Source: Chitinophaga terrae (ex Kim and Jung 2007) (GTDB taxonomy: Bacteria > Bacteroidota > Bacteroidia > Chitinophagales > Chitinophagaceae). Taken from it: a stretch of DNA of 64,000 bases. Under the pieces are notes generated by a model, which was not told where the DNA came from, ran no database searches, and saw nothing but the letters and a program-made list of their open reading frames with translations. This document shows positions 44,386 to 52,351 of this stretch, in pieces. Numbering within the stretch: the first letter of the stretch is position 1; the number at the start of each line of letters is the position of its first letter. Location: the NCBI RefSeq assembly GCF_900107795.1, contig NZ_FNRL01000004.1, forward strand, positions 124,001 through 188,000. The letters are read 5' to 3'. Made by a program: the position numbers and the translations under genes.

Positions 44386-46149
44386 ATGAGTCATGTTTTA
44401 GAGACGCCCTATAAGCGGGTGTTCTATATTAGCCTGCAAGCTGTTGTAAATGCGTTAGTTATAGGCTTCGTCGCAAAAGGGCTGGTGTTATTGATCAACC
44501 TGTTTACCAACCTGTTCTTTTACGGGAAATTCACCATTGCAGATAGTTCCCCGGCCGATAATCACCTGGGCCTTTGGGTGATCGCCATTCCAATCGTAGG
44601 AAGCCTGATCGTGGGAGTGTTGGCGCGTTATGGGAGTAAAGCTATCAGGGGGCATGGCATTCCTGAAGCGATGGAGAATATTATTTTAAATGAAAGCAAG
44701 ATACCGCCCCGTATCACCTGGTTAAAACCTTTGTCTGCCGCTATTTCAATCGGAAGTGGAGGGCCTTTCGGGGCAGAGGGGCCTATCATTGCTACCGGCG
44801 GCGCTATTGGTTCGCTTACCGGCCAGATCATCCACATCTCTTCTGCAGAACGTAAGGTGATCCTTGCCGCAGGTGCATGCGCCGGTATGTCGGCTATTTT
44901 CGGCAGCCCGCTGGCGGCTATTTTGTTAGCGATAGAATTATTGTTGTTTGAATTTTCTCCCCGTTCTATCATTCCCGTTACCCTCTCCTGTATCACCGGT
45001 GCAGGCATGCACTTCTGGCTGTTCGAAAAAGCCCCGGTATTTGAAATGCCGGCTATCCCCGTAGCCAGCAACAGTGCGTTGGTTGCTTATGTAGTAATGG
45101 GAGTATTAACAGGCGTTCTCGCGGCAGGTGTGTCCAAATCTGTTTACTGGGTAGAAGATATGTTTGAAAAGCTGCCTGTTCACTGGATGTGGTGGCCGGC
45201 TTTCGGCGCGGTAGCGGTGGGCGTTGTAGGATACTTTGCCCCGCATACTATGGGTGTGGGGTATGATAATATCAGGAACCTGCTTACAGGCCAGTTGCCT
45301 TTGGTATTGTTATTCTCTCTCTGCCTGTTAAAATACCTTTCCTGGGTGATCGCTTTGGGCAGCGGTACTTCCGGTGGAACGCTGGCGCCTTTGTTTACTA
45401 TTGGCGGCGCATGGGGCGCCCTCTTAGGAGTACTGGCCAGTCATTTATTCCCCGGAATAGGAATTAATATAGCTACAGCCGCGCTGATAGGGATGGCGGC
45501 TTTATTTGCCGGTTCTTCCCGCGCGTTGTTAACAGCTATCGTATTTGCCTTGGAAACTACCGGGCAGCCTAATGGCCTGCTGCCGTTGATCGCTGCCTGC
45601 AGCACCGCTTATTTTGTATCCTTCTTCCTGATGAAGGGAAGTATCATGACAGAAAAGATCAGGCGCAGGGGTATAGAAGCGCCTATTCATTATACGCCCG
45701 ACCTGTTGCAAAGCTCTTTTGTGAATGCGGTTATGAACACCAAACCGGTGTTCGTCAATGAATACAGCGGGCAGGAACAACTCCGGCAGTTCCTTGACAG
45801 GAATTCTTCTTATTATCTCCAATACCTGCCGGTAACGGATGCAGCAGGAGTGTTTAAAGGGTATGCCGACCTGACCAAAGGGGTGATCAGCCCGGCAGGA
45901 CACAACTACTTTGTACGCCCTACTGATACGCTGCAGGAAGTAGTAAAACTGTTGCAGGTATCCAAGCTGGATGTATTGGCAGTGTTAGACGAAAATAAAC
46001 ATATAGCCGGCACCGTTACAGCGGCCAACGTGATCACGATCTACGAAAAGAAAATAAAGAACGAGAATCGCTATCATTCTGCGTTTTATGGCGACAGACA
46101 ACTGTTACGCGTAATGGCAAAGAGCAAACGTTTCTTTGCGATGAAATAA
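44386..46149 (+). CDS. ClC-family chloride channel/antiporter with C-terminal CBS pair
   Basis: 587 residues. About eleven membrane helices carry the anion pathway motifs: GHGIPEAM (the GSGIP position), GPFGAEGPIIA (with the gating Glu of the GREGP motif) and GSGTSGGTLAPLF. The C-terminal part (about 430-560) holds two CBS domains. The gating Glu suggests possible proton coupling. ClC proteins move chloride or fluoride across the inner membrane, for example in acid resistance. The gene is divergent from the FNR-like regulator and has a promoter overlapped by an FNR-like site, so oxygen-dependent control is likely by inference. Confidence 0.93.
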   Translation: MSHVLETPYKRVFYISLQAVVNALVIGFVAKGLVLLINLFTNLFFYGKFTIADSSPADNHLGLWVIAIPIVGSLIVGVLARYGSKAIRGHGIPEAMENIILNESKIPPRITWLKPLSAAISIGSGGPFGAEGPIIATGGAIGSLTGQIIHISSAERKVILAAGACAGMSAIFGSPLAAILLAIELLLFEFSPRSIIPVTLSCITGAGMHFWLFEKAPVFEMPAIPVASNSALVAYVVMGVLTGVLAAGVSKSVYWVEDMFEKLPVHWMWWPAFGAVAVGVVGYFAPHTMGVGYDNIRNLLTGQLPLVLLFSLCLLKYLSWVIALGSGTSGGTLAPLFTIGGAWGALLGVLASHLFPGIGINIATAALIGMAALFAGSSRALLTAIVFALETTGQPNGLLPLIAACSTAYFVSFFLMKGSIMTEKIRRRGIEAPIHYTPDLLQSSFVNAVMNTKPVFVNEYSGQEQLRQFLDRNSSYYLQYLPVTDAAGVFKGYADLTKGVISPAGHNYFVRPTDTLQEVVKLLQVSKLDVLAVLDENKHIAGTVTAANVITIYEKKIKNENRYHSAFYGDRQLLRVMAKSKRFFAMK

Positions 46150-46188
46150 CGATCATCTTCTGACAGTGGAATTAGGATGACAAACGAA

Positions 46189-46216
46189 AACGGCCTCCAT
46201 ATCGCTGGAGGCCGTT
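46189..46216. terminator. Bidirectional terminator between ClC and GDPD genes
   Basis: Perfect 11-bp stem AACGGCCTCCA/TGGAGGCCGTT (46189-46199, 46206-46216) with a 6-nt loop, flanked by A-run and T-run. Confidence 0.9.
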
Positions 46217-46220
46217 CTTT

Positions 46221-47087
46221 TTATTTGTGCAGACCTTTTTTCCGAAGGTAAGCCAGTAGCTTTTCAGGATGGTCTGTTTGTATCACATTGGCGTACTGCG
46301 CATCTTTCCTTAACTGGTCGAAGCCGGAATCCGCCTGCTTTTCTTCCATCTTATCATATTTCCCCAACGCATTGATCCAGACACGGGTACCTTTTTTCAA
46401 TACCCGCATCATAGTGGTGTCATTGTAAAAAGAATCGTCCACATGCAGAACAGGGAATTTGCCGCCCTGGTCGCCCATGGCCAGCGCTTCATAGGTTTCA
46501 TCTACATTGTGAACCCTTGGCATGATAGGGATCTTTGGATTGATGGCGCGTACTTTAGCTGCGTCTTTATGGTCGTACAGGAAAAAAAGCACCTGGTCTT
46601 CCATCTTATGCGCAACAATTGCATCAATGGTTTTGCCCATTGCATAATCTTCATCCGCTTTGAAGTCGATGTCAATAAGGATCTTGTCTTTCGCCAGCTT
46701 TAATACCTCGTCAAAGGTTGGTATTTTTTCCGCCGTTGGCTTGCCGTTGAACAACAACGGGAATTTTTGCAGTTCAGCATACGTATAGTCGCTGACTTTT
46801 CCTTTCTGTCCTGTTGTTCTTAAAATAGTGGCGTCGTGCATGATCACCAGTACGCTGTCTTTCGTAGCCCTTACATCAATTTCTGCAATATCAATTCCCT
46901 GGTTGATAGCTTCTTTGACTGCGGCGAGCGAGTTTTCAGGATACTTGCTATGTGCCGCCCTGTGTGCAGCTACCATTACATGTCCTGGCTTTTTACGGAA
47001 TTCATTTAGAATGATGTCTACTGGTCTTGTCTGTGCATTGGCATAGAGAGAAGCAGCACAAAAGAGTAATAGGAAATAGCGCTTCAT
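46221..47087 (-). CDS. Exported glycerophosphodiester phosphodiesterase
   Basis: 288 residues with a signal peptide (ending SLYANA). The GDPD barrel is clear: VMVAAHRAAHSKYPENSLAAVKEAI (catalytic His and metal Glu), AEIDVRATKDSVLVIMHD (Glu, Asp and the second catalytic His) and ILIDIDFK. Such enzymes hydrolyse glycerophosphodiesters to glycerol-3-phosphate and an alcohol, here probably in the periplasm. Monocistronic; the ends of this and the ClC gene share one terminator. Confidence 0.93.
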   Translation of the reverse strand: MKRYFLLLFCAASLYANAQTRPVDIILNEFRKKPGHVMVAAHRAAHSKYPENSLAAVKEAINQGIDIAEIDVRATKDSVLVIMHDATILRTTGQKGKVSDYTYAELQKFPLLFNGKPTAEKIPTFDEVLKLAKDKILIDIDFKADEDYAMGKTIDAIVAHKMEDQVLFFLYDHKDAAKVRAINPKIPIMPRVHNVDETYEALAMGDQGGKFPVLHVDDSFYNDTTMMRVLKKGTRVWINALGKYDKMEEKQADSGFDQLRKDAQYANVIQTDHPEKLLAYLRKKGLHK

Positions 47088-47172
47088 GTTCCGAATTGTA
47101 TTGGATTTATAATTAGGTATAATGATCGTTCACTGACAGGTATAGGACAATATAGTAAATTTTTTTACTAAG

Positions 47173-47622
47173 TTACAGATGTGCTTTGGCTTCCTGCAGT
47201 AATCGTTGTTGCCGCTCGTTGATCAGTTGCATGGCGTCATCGAACGTAAACCAGCCGGCTTTATCTATTTCGGGGAACGATTGCCGTTTGCCCGAATGCG
47301 GCGGCCATTCAATATCGAAAGTATTGCACTTTACGGCTGCGGGGTCCAGGTCGCCGAACGCCATCCAGCACCATACTTTTTTATTGTTCTTTTGTACGAC
47401 CGGCTGCAGGGCAATAAAAGGTCCGGAAGGCGCATAGCCTGTTTCTTCTTCAAATTCCCGGCGGGCGGTAGCAAGCAGGTCTTCTCCTTCCACAGGTTCT
47501 CCCTTGGGTATGGTCCAGAAACCGGCATCTTTCTTTTTGAAGAATGGGCCGCCTGGATGCACCAGCAAAAATTCAGGCTGCTTCCCTTTTCTTACTAGCA
47601 ATATACCTGCACTCTCTTTCAT
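47173..47622 (-). CDS. Nudix hydrolase
   Basis: 149 residues, single Nudix domain. The Nudix box reads G-x5-E-x7-REFEEETGY within GEPVEGEDLLATARREFEEETG. The start SAGILLVRKGKQPEFLLVHPGGPFFKKKDAGFWTIPKG matches the group often described as dinucleotide polyphosphate or NTP hydrolases. Substrate unknown. The CDS starts about 370 bp from the divergent RNA-repair operon. Confidence 0.9.
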   Translation of the reverse strand: MKESAGILLVRKGKQPEFLLVHPGGPFFKKKDAGFWTIPKGEPVEGEDLLATARREFEEETGYAPSGPFIALQPVVQKNNKKVWCWMAFGDLDPAAVKCNTFDIEWPPHSGKRQSFPEIDKAGWFTFDDAMQLINERQQRLLQEAKAHL

Positions 47623-47715
47623 GTTTCTGAAGTTACGAAATTGTCTAGCTACTTAAAACCTCCTTAAAAAACAAATTCAATGATAAATATCATCTTTTAA
47701 TCTGTTCTTCGCTGC

Positions 47716-47820
47716 TACATTTGTAATGTTCTTCATGATTTAACAATTGCTGATATTTTAATGCAGGTTTCATAAGATAGGATTTAAGGCTAATCAGGTT
47801 AGTAAAGTGCAAGCAAATTA
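47716..47820 (+). ncRNA. Possible small RNA between Nudix and RNA-repair genes
   Basis: TACATTTG at 47716-47723 matches the -7 consensus TAnnTTTG, and a strong terminator follows at 47821-47853 with no ORF of note in between. A transcript of roughly 120 nt starting near 47730 is possible. No -33 TTG is visible and I recognise no RNA family, so this is a candidate only. Confidence 0.3.
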
Positions 47821-47853
47821 AAAAGGGTCATTCCGGAAAGTGGCCCTTTTTTC
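47821..47853 (+). terminator. Strong terminator upstream of the RNA-repair operon
   Basis: AAAAGGGTCA paired with TGGCCCTTTT (10 bp, one G-T pair), then TTCG. No coding gene ends just upstream on this strand, which is why a small RNA is suspected. Confidence 0.75.
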
Positions 47854-47864
47854 GTTTTTATCCC

Positions 47865-47872
47865 TATCTTTG
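47865..47872 (+). promoter_or_regulatory. -7 promoter element of the RNA-repair operon
   Basis: TATCTTTG matches TAnnTTTG exactly and lies 118 bp before the RNA ligase ATG, right after a terminator. It implies a leader of about 110 nt. Confidence 0.5.
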
Positions 47873-47916
47873 CGTCCTTTACCCAAACTTCTCAACACTT
47901 TGAGCCATGTAAGGTC

Positions 47917-47968
47917 AATAACATACTAGTCTGAAAGCTGCCCCTCCCCGGGGCACAGGATTGTTATT
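47917..47968 (+). promoter_or_regulatory. Nested hairpin in the leader of the RNA-repair operon
   Basis: An outer perfect 7-bp stem AATAACA/TGTTATT (47917-47923, 47962-47968) encloses an inner GC stem GCCCC/GGGGC (47940-47944, 47950-47954) with loop TCCCC. The unpaired strand between the stems is longer on the 5' side. It lies 22 bp upstream of the ligase start; a regulatory or substrate role is inferred. Confidence 0.5.
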
Positions 47969-47990
47969 CCCTTAACTTAAATTTTGTAAC

Positions 47991-48692
47991 ATGGCTGTTT
48001 CAAGAAAATATGGCCGGACCTACCATTACCCGTTTTCGCCTGGTACAACCAGCGACGATCGTATTGCTGCCAATTACTGGCGGCATATAGAAAAGATGCC
48101 GTTGGTACTGCATACAGAAAAACTGGATGGAGAGAATAATTGTTTGTCGAGATACGGCGTATTTGCCCGCTCGCATGCCGCTCCAACTACCAGTCCCTGG
48201 ACCGAAAGCCTGCGTAGGTTCTGGCAATTGATAAAAGACGACCTGGGCGACCTGGAAATATTCCTGGAAAATCTATACGCAATACATTCCATTGCCTATC
48301 GCAACCTGGAGCATCACTTTTATGTGTTCGCGATCCGGGAACACGACAGGTGGCTGAGTTGGGAGGAAACTGTTTTCTACGCTTCCATGCTGGAGCTGCC
48401 AACAGTGCCCGTAATCGGCTATTCCAGGCCCGATGCAGGGAAAGAGGCGTATGAAGCCCAGGTGCGGCAGATGACTGCCGGCAGAGGGGCATTAGACCCT
48501 TATGATGTGATCACCGGCGAAGCCACTACGATGGAAGGCATCGTATCGCGCAACCCGGATGGATATAGTATAAATGATTTTGCCGCCAACGTTTTTAAAT
48601 ACGTGAGAAAAGGACACGTAAAAACGGACGAGCATTGGACACGGAACTGGAAACGTGCGCCATTAAAATATGAAGGAGGTAATTATGTTTAG
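47991..48692 (+). CDS. RNA ligase (ATP-dependent, Rnl-type)
   Basis: 233 residues, nucleotidyltransferase fold. Motif I holds the adenylated Lys44 in TEKLDGENN; motif Ia-like text RYGVFARSH follows, then FYVFAIREHDRW (motif III region), TMEGIVSR (motif IV) and VFKYVRKGHVK (motif V). The protein joins 5'-phosphate and 3'-hydroxyl RNA ends. It is translationally coupled by an 8-bp overlap to the HD-Pnk gene, whose product can produce exactly those ends, so the two form an end-healing and sealing pair for broken RNA. Confidence 0.87.
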   Translation: MAVSRKYGRTYHYPFSPGTTSDDRIAANYWRHIEKMPLVLHTEKLDGENNCLSRYGVFARSHAAPTTSPWTESLRRFWQLIKDDLGDLEIFLENLYAIHSIAYRNLEHHFYVFAIREHDRWLSWEETVFYASMLELPTVPVIGYSRPDAGKEAYEAQVRQMTAGRGALDPYDVITGEATTMEGIVSRNPDGYSINDFAANVFKYVRKGHVKTDEHWTRNWKRAPLKYEGGNYV

Positions 48693-49779
48693 TGTAATAA
48701 AGAACAGGGACCGGAACGCAGCATGGCAATACACTTTTATGCAGCAGATGAGTGAAACGCCGCAGGACAAAAGGCATCATGCCGAAGGTAACGTGGCCGT
48801 ACACACGCAAATGGTGCTGGATGCGCTGGAAAGCGATCCGGCATACCAAGTCCTGGATGAAGAAGAACGCATGTTGTTATGGGCGGCATCGTGGCTGCAC
48901 GATATAGGGAAAATACCAACTACGGTTGTTGATGAATCAGGGATCAGTTCTCCCGGTCATGCCCGTGTTGGCGCTGCTATGGCCCGGCAGTTGATGTACC
49001 GGGGCGGTGACGTTCCTTTTGCAATACGGGAGCAGATAACAGGATTGATCAGGTATCATGGCCTGCCGTTATGGATATTCGAAAAACCGGACCCTCTGAA
49101 AACCCTTGTAAAAGCCAGCATGGAAGTAAATACCAAACTGCTGGCCATACTGGCAAGGGCGGATGTCAACGGGCGCTGGTGCGATGATAAAGAGGCGTTA
49201 CTCTACAGGGTAGATTGTTTTGAAGAATATTGTAAAGAACAGGATTGCTGGGGCAAACCCAAGGCGTTTGAATCGGCGAATGCGATGATGCATTATATGT
49301 CGAAAGACGATGCCTCTTTGCATTACGTTCCGTTCGAACAGCCTAAGACCAAAGTGATAATGTTATGCGGCCTGCCTGGCAGCGGAAAGGATTTTTACCT
49401 GAGGCAGTTTAAAGATCTTCCGGTTATGTCGCTGGACCAGATCAGGAGAGAATGGAAGATAGACCCAACGGATAAATCGGGCAATGGCCGCGTGATCCAG
49501 GAAGGGAAGGAGAGGGCCAGGCAATTCCTGCGCAAACAACAAACCTTTATCTGGAATGCTACCAATATTACCAGGCAAATGAGAGGACAACTGATCGAAT
49601 TGTTTATGTTGTACGATGCTGAAGTTGAACTGGTATACATTGAAGTGCCTTATCAACGGTTGGTAGAACAGAACCGGCAACGGGAACAGGTAGTTCCGCT
49701 GGCAGTCGTGGAGAAGCTGATAGACAAGCTGGAAGTACCTGTGGCGTGGGAAGCGCATAAGGTGACCTTTAGGGTATAG
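48685..49779 (+). CDS. HD-Pnk: HD-domain phosphoesterase fused to polynucleotide kinase
   Basis: 364 residues from the ATG at 48685, which has AAGGAGG six bases upstream (an unusually clear ribosome-binding site here); an in-frame ATG at 48670 is less likely. The N-terminal HD domain (about 10-200) shows EGNVAVHTQMVLDAL and WAASWLHDIGKIPTT metal ligands. The C-terminal kinase (about 225-364) has the P-loop GLPGSGKD and downstream WNATNITRQMRGQLIELF. The same architecture in Runella slithyformis HD-Pnk has 2',3'-phosphoesterase and 5'-OH kinase activity. Asp instead of Ser/Thr after the P-loop Lys is unusual. With the overlapping RNA ligase it forms an RNA-repair operon. Confidence 0.88.
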   Translation: MFSVIKNRDRNAAWQYTFMQQMSETPQDKRHHAEGNVAVHTQMVLDALESDPAYQVLDEEERMLLWAASWLHDIGKIPTTVVDESGISSPGHARVGAAMARQLMYRGGDVPFAIREQITGLIRYHGLPLWIFEKPDPLKTLVKASMEVNTKLLAILARADVNGRWCDDKEALLYRVDCFEEYCKEQDCWGKPKAFESANAMMHYMSKDDASLHYVPFEQPKTKVIMLCGLPGSGKDFYLRQFKDLPVMSLDQIRREWKIDPTDKSGNGRVIQEGKERARQFLRKQQTFIWNATNITRQMRGQLIELFMLYDAEVELVYIEVPYQRLVEQNRQREQVVPLAVVEKLIDKLEVPVAWEAHKVTFRV

Positions 49780-50383
49780 ATAATTCTTTAACGGTTATTG
49801 ACCTGATGGGAGCAGTAGCGGCAACATGGCAGGCATACCCTTCTTCCAGCCTTATCTCTTCCAGGTAATAACTGTTTCCCCGGAACTGAACGGCGGCCAG
49901 CCCGTTTATTTCAGGGAAAGCATCGGGCCCGGTTCCATCGGCTTTTAATATGGCTTCCTTGGCCGTCCAGGCGCGATAGAAATCAGCATACGGGGTAGCC
50001 GACCGCCGGATGGCTGCCCATTCTTCCCGGCTGAAGTAATCTTCAAAGTCGGGGAGTGCGATCTCTTTTTCCTGCTCCAGGTCTATCCCGATAGTATGAG
50101 GGGCAATCGCGCAAACGGCCAGGTTCCCGCTATGCGAGATGCTGAAATGAGGCGGCCCCGGAAATGCCGGCCGCCCGGCTTCATTGAAGCGGATATCGTC
50201 CAGCGAATACGGAACCTGCATGGTTGCCAGTATTTGCGCCAACAGCCATCTTCCGGCTACGAACGATGGCAGGTCGCCGGTTCGGGGCGCCCTTGCCAGC
50301 TGTCGCCCAATTGCCGGGTTGCCGGCTATCAGCAACCCGGCTTTTCCGGCACTGGGTAAATATGTATAATAAATGTTGATCAC
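49769..50383 (-). CDS. 4'-phosphopantetheinyl transferase family protein
   Basis: 204 residues of the Sfp type, though short for that group. It has the magnesium/CoA motifs IGIDLEQEKEI and FYRAWTAKEAILKADG (the W-x-x-KEA signature), and the earlier PHFSISHSGNLAVCAIA. It transfers phosphopantetheine from CoA to a carrier protein of a fatty-acid, polyketide or peptide synthetase. No synthetase genes are nearby. Its end overlaps the convergent HD-Pnk gene by 11 bp. Confidence 0.92.
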   Translation of the reverse strand: MINIYYTYLPSAGKAGLLIAGNPAIGRQLARAPRTGDLPSFVAGRWLLAQILATMQVPYSLDDIRFNEAGRPAFPGPPHFSISHSGNLAVCAIAPHTIGIDLEQEKEIALPDFEDYFSREEWAAIRRSATPYADFYRAWTAKEAILKADGTGPDAFPEINGLAAVQFRGNSYYLEEIRLEEGYACHVAATAPIRSITVKELSIP

Positions 50384-50652
50384 CTGCTAAAGTTGCGGTT
50401 TTTTTTATAATTGCCACCCCTTTTTGAATGCGGCGCTTTATATTTGTATCCCCCTTCAACCTTTCATCCCAAAAAAATTAGTTTGCCTTCAAATATTGGT
50501 TATTTTCATGCCCGGATCAACCATTAAATAATTACAAACTTATCAGCCAGTCGAATAATCAGGTCAGGAGATTGAAATAGTAGGAAAAGATTTTGAAATA
50601 AGATGCTAAAACGATTAACTTTAGTTAAATGGTTTCAGGCTAATGGAACGTT

Positions 50653-51246
50653 ATGAAACAAAATTTATCCGCGTTATCAGATGAAGAATTGTTCCTGCTT
50701 GTAAAACAGGAGCATAAAGAAGCGTTTGCAGCGATCTATCATCGCTATTGGAAAGAGATGCTGGATGCTGCCTATAAACGTGTGAAATCAACCGACCATG
50801 CTACCGAAATGGTGCAACAACTTTTTGTAACGCTCTGGCTGAAGCGTGACACGATCAGTATTACTTCTTCTTTAAGGAGCTATTTACACACCGCCCTCCG
50901 GAACAAGATCCTGAATGAAATCAGGAGCGGGGTGGTGCAAACCAATTACCAGCTGCACCTGTTGTCGGCCCCGCCTTCCTTCCAGGCAGATGCAGCAGCC
51001 GATCTCCAATTCAAAGAACTGCAACAGCAAATCGACAAGGCTTATGCCCTGCTACCGGAAAAATGCAGGGAAGTTTTTCTTTTAAGCCGCCAACAACAGC
51101 TATCTTACCGTCATATTGCCGAACAACTGGGCATTTCCGTTAATACCGTTGAAAAACATATGGCCAAGGCGCTGAAAATTTTAAGGGCCGGGTTAAAGGA
51201 ATACGCCCCTGGCCTTGTATGGCTGATAATCGGGTTGTTGAGGTAA
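50653..51246 (+). CDS. ECF RNA polymerase sigma factor (SusC/FecR-linked)
   Basis: 197 residues. Region 2 (about 18-85) includes EAFAAIYHRYWKEMLDAA and TEMVQQLFVTLWLKRD; region 4 (about 120-180) includes LLPEKCREVFLLSRQQQLSYRHIAEQLGISVNTVEKHM. The last residues are hydrophobic (YAPGLVWLIIGLLR), a feature shared by some Bacteroidota ECF factors that may aid membrane association. It begins the second glycan cluster and would be held by the FecR encoded 62 bp downstream. Confidence 0.94.
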   Translation: MKQNLSALSDEELFLLVKQEHKEAFAAIYHRYWKEMLDAAYKRVKSTDHATEMVQQLFVTLWLKRDTISITSSLRSYLHTALRNKILNEIRSGVVQTNYQLHLLSAPPSFQADAAADLQFKELQQQIDKAYALLPEKCREVFLLSRQQQLSYRHIAEQLGISVNTVEKHMAKALKILRAGLKEYAPGLVWLIIGLLR

Positions 51247-51308
51247 ATTTTTTTTGACAGTAACGGTAAGTAATTATCAGCGTGTCTAACTAATGAGAGC
51301 TAATAACA

Positions 51309-52286
51309 ATGAATAATACTGAATTAAAGGCACTGATAGCAAAATACCTGGATGGCCTGGCAACTGCCGAGGAAAAGCAACGGGTAGAGGCCTGGTATCA
51401 GTCTTTTGATACAGAGCAGGGATTGACTGACCAACTGGATGCGCAGCAACAGGAAGCCTTACAGCAACAAATGTACGGGCAGATAGACCAGGCAATCGCT
51501 TCTCAGTCAAAAGGCGGCCGTGGCCTGTTCATACGCTATCGCTACCTGGTAGCGGCTGCAGCAATGCTGTTGCTCGTAATAGCGGGAGGCGCCCTGTATT
51601 ATTCCAGGAAACAACCGGCCGCTCAGCCAATTGTTATGGCCACGGCAACCGGTAATAATATTGCCAGGAAAGTGAAACTGCCCGACGGGTCGCTTATGTG
51701 GCTGAATGCAAACAGTAAGGTGAAATTTGAACAAGGCAGAACAGCCGACAGCAAAAGAGAAGTCTGGATCAGCGGGGAAGCCTATTTCGAAGTACAGCAG
51801 CAAACAAACCTGCCGTTCCTCGTACATGCCGGCGATATCACCGTACAGGTACTTGGTACCAGTTTCAATGTAGATGCTTATGAATCCGCTAAGCTTGTTG
51901 CGGTAACGGTAAATTCAGGCAAGGTGGCAGTGAACAGGGATCAATCGCAGAAAGCAGTATTGCTGCCGGATGAACAATTGGTATATGATCTCAGCAACGC
52001 CTCTTTTGTAAAAAAACAGGTGAGCGCAAAAGACATGGTTACCTGGACAACAGGGCAACTAATATTCAAAAAACAATTGTTTAAAGATATTGCTGCCAGG
52101 TTGGAAAGACGCTATAACGTACACATCGAGTTTGATAACGAAGAAGTGGCAAACGGCCTTTTAACAGCCAGCTTCGACGAACAGGTCGCCCTGCCGGAGG
52201 TATTGGACATGCTTTGCCGTGTTTACAGGTACTCATGGCGCAAAGAAAATAATGTTTACAGGATATCAGGAATGCCTGTACATTGA
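51309..52286 (+). CDS. FecR-family anti-sigma factor
   Basis: 325 residues: cytoplasmic anti-sigma part (1-75), transmembrane helix (about 78-96, YLVAAAAMLLLVIAGGALYY), FecR domain (about 110-205; VKLPDGSLMWLNANSKV, ISGEAYFEVQQQ, VLGTSFNVDAYES) and a C-terminal STN-contact domain (about 255-325; FKDIAARLERRYNVHIEF). It should relay glycan signals from the next gene's STN domain to the sigma factor upstream. Same arrangement as the first cluster at 3975-5632. Confidence 0.93.
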   Translation: MNNTELKALIAKYLDGLATAEEKQRVEAWYQSFDTEQGLTDQLDAQQQEALQQQMYGQIDQAIASQSKGGRGLFIRYRYLVAAAAMLLLVIAGGALYYSRKQPAAQPIVMATATGNNIARKVKLPDGSLMWLNANSKVKFEQGRTADSKREVWISGEAYFEVQQQTNLPFLVHAGDITVQVLGTSFNVDAYESAKLVAVTVNSGKVAVNRDQSQKAVLLPDEQLVYDLSNASFVKKQVSAKDMVTWTTGQLIFKKQLFKDIAARLERRYNVHIEFDNEEVANGLLTASFDEQVALPEVLDMLCRVYRYSWRKENNVYRISGMPVH

Positions 52287-52351
52287 TATATTCACGGTAT
52301 GAAAAAGGTATCGCAGCAGGAAACTTCCCGGGTGTTATAATTATTGTTGTT

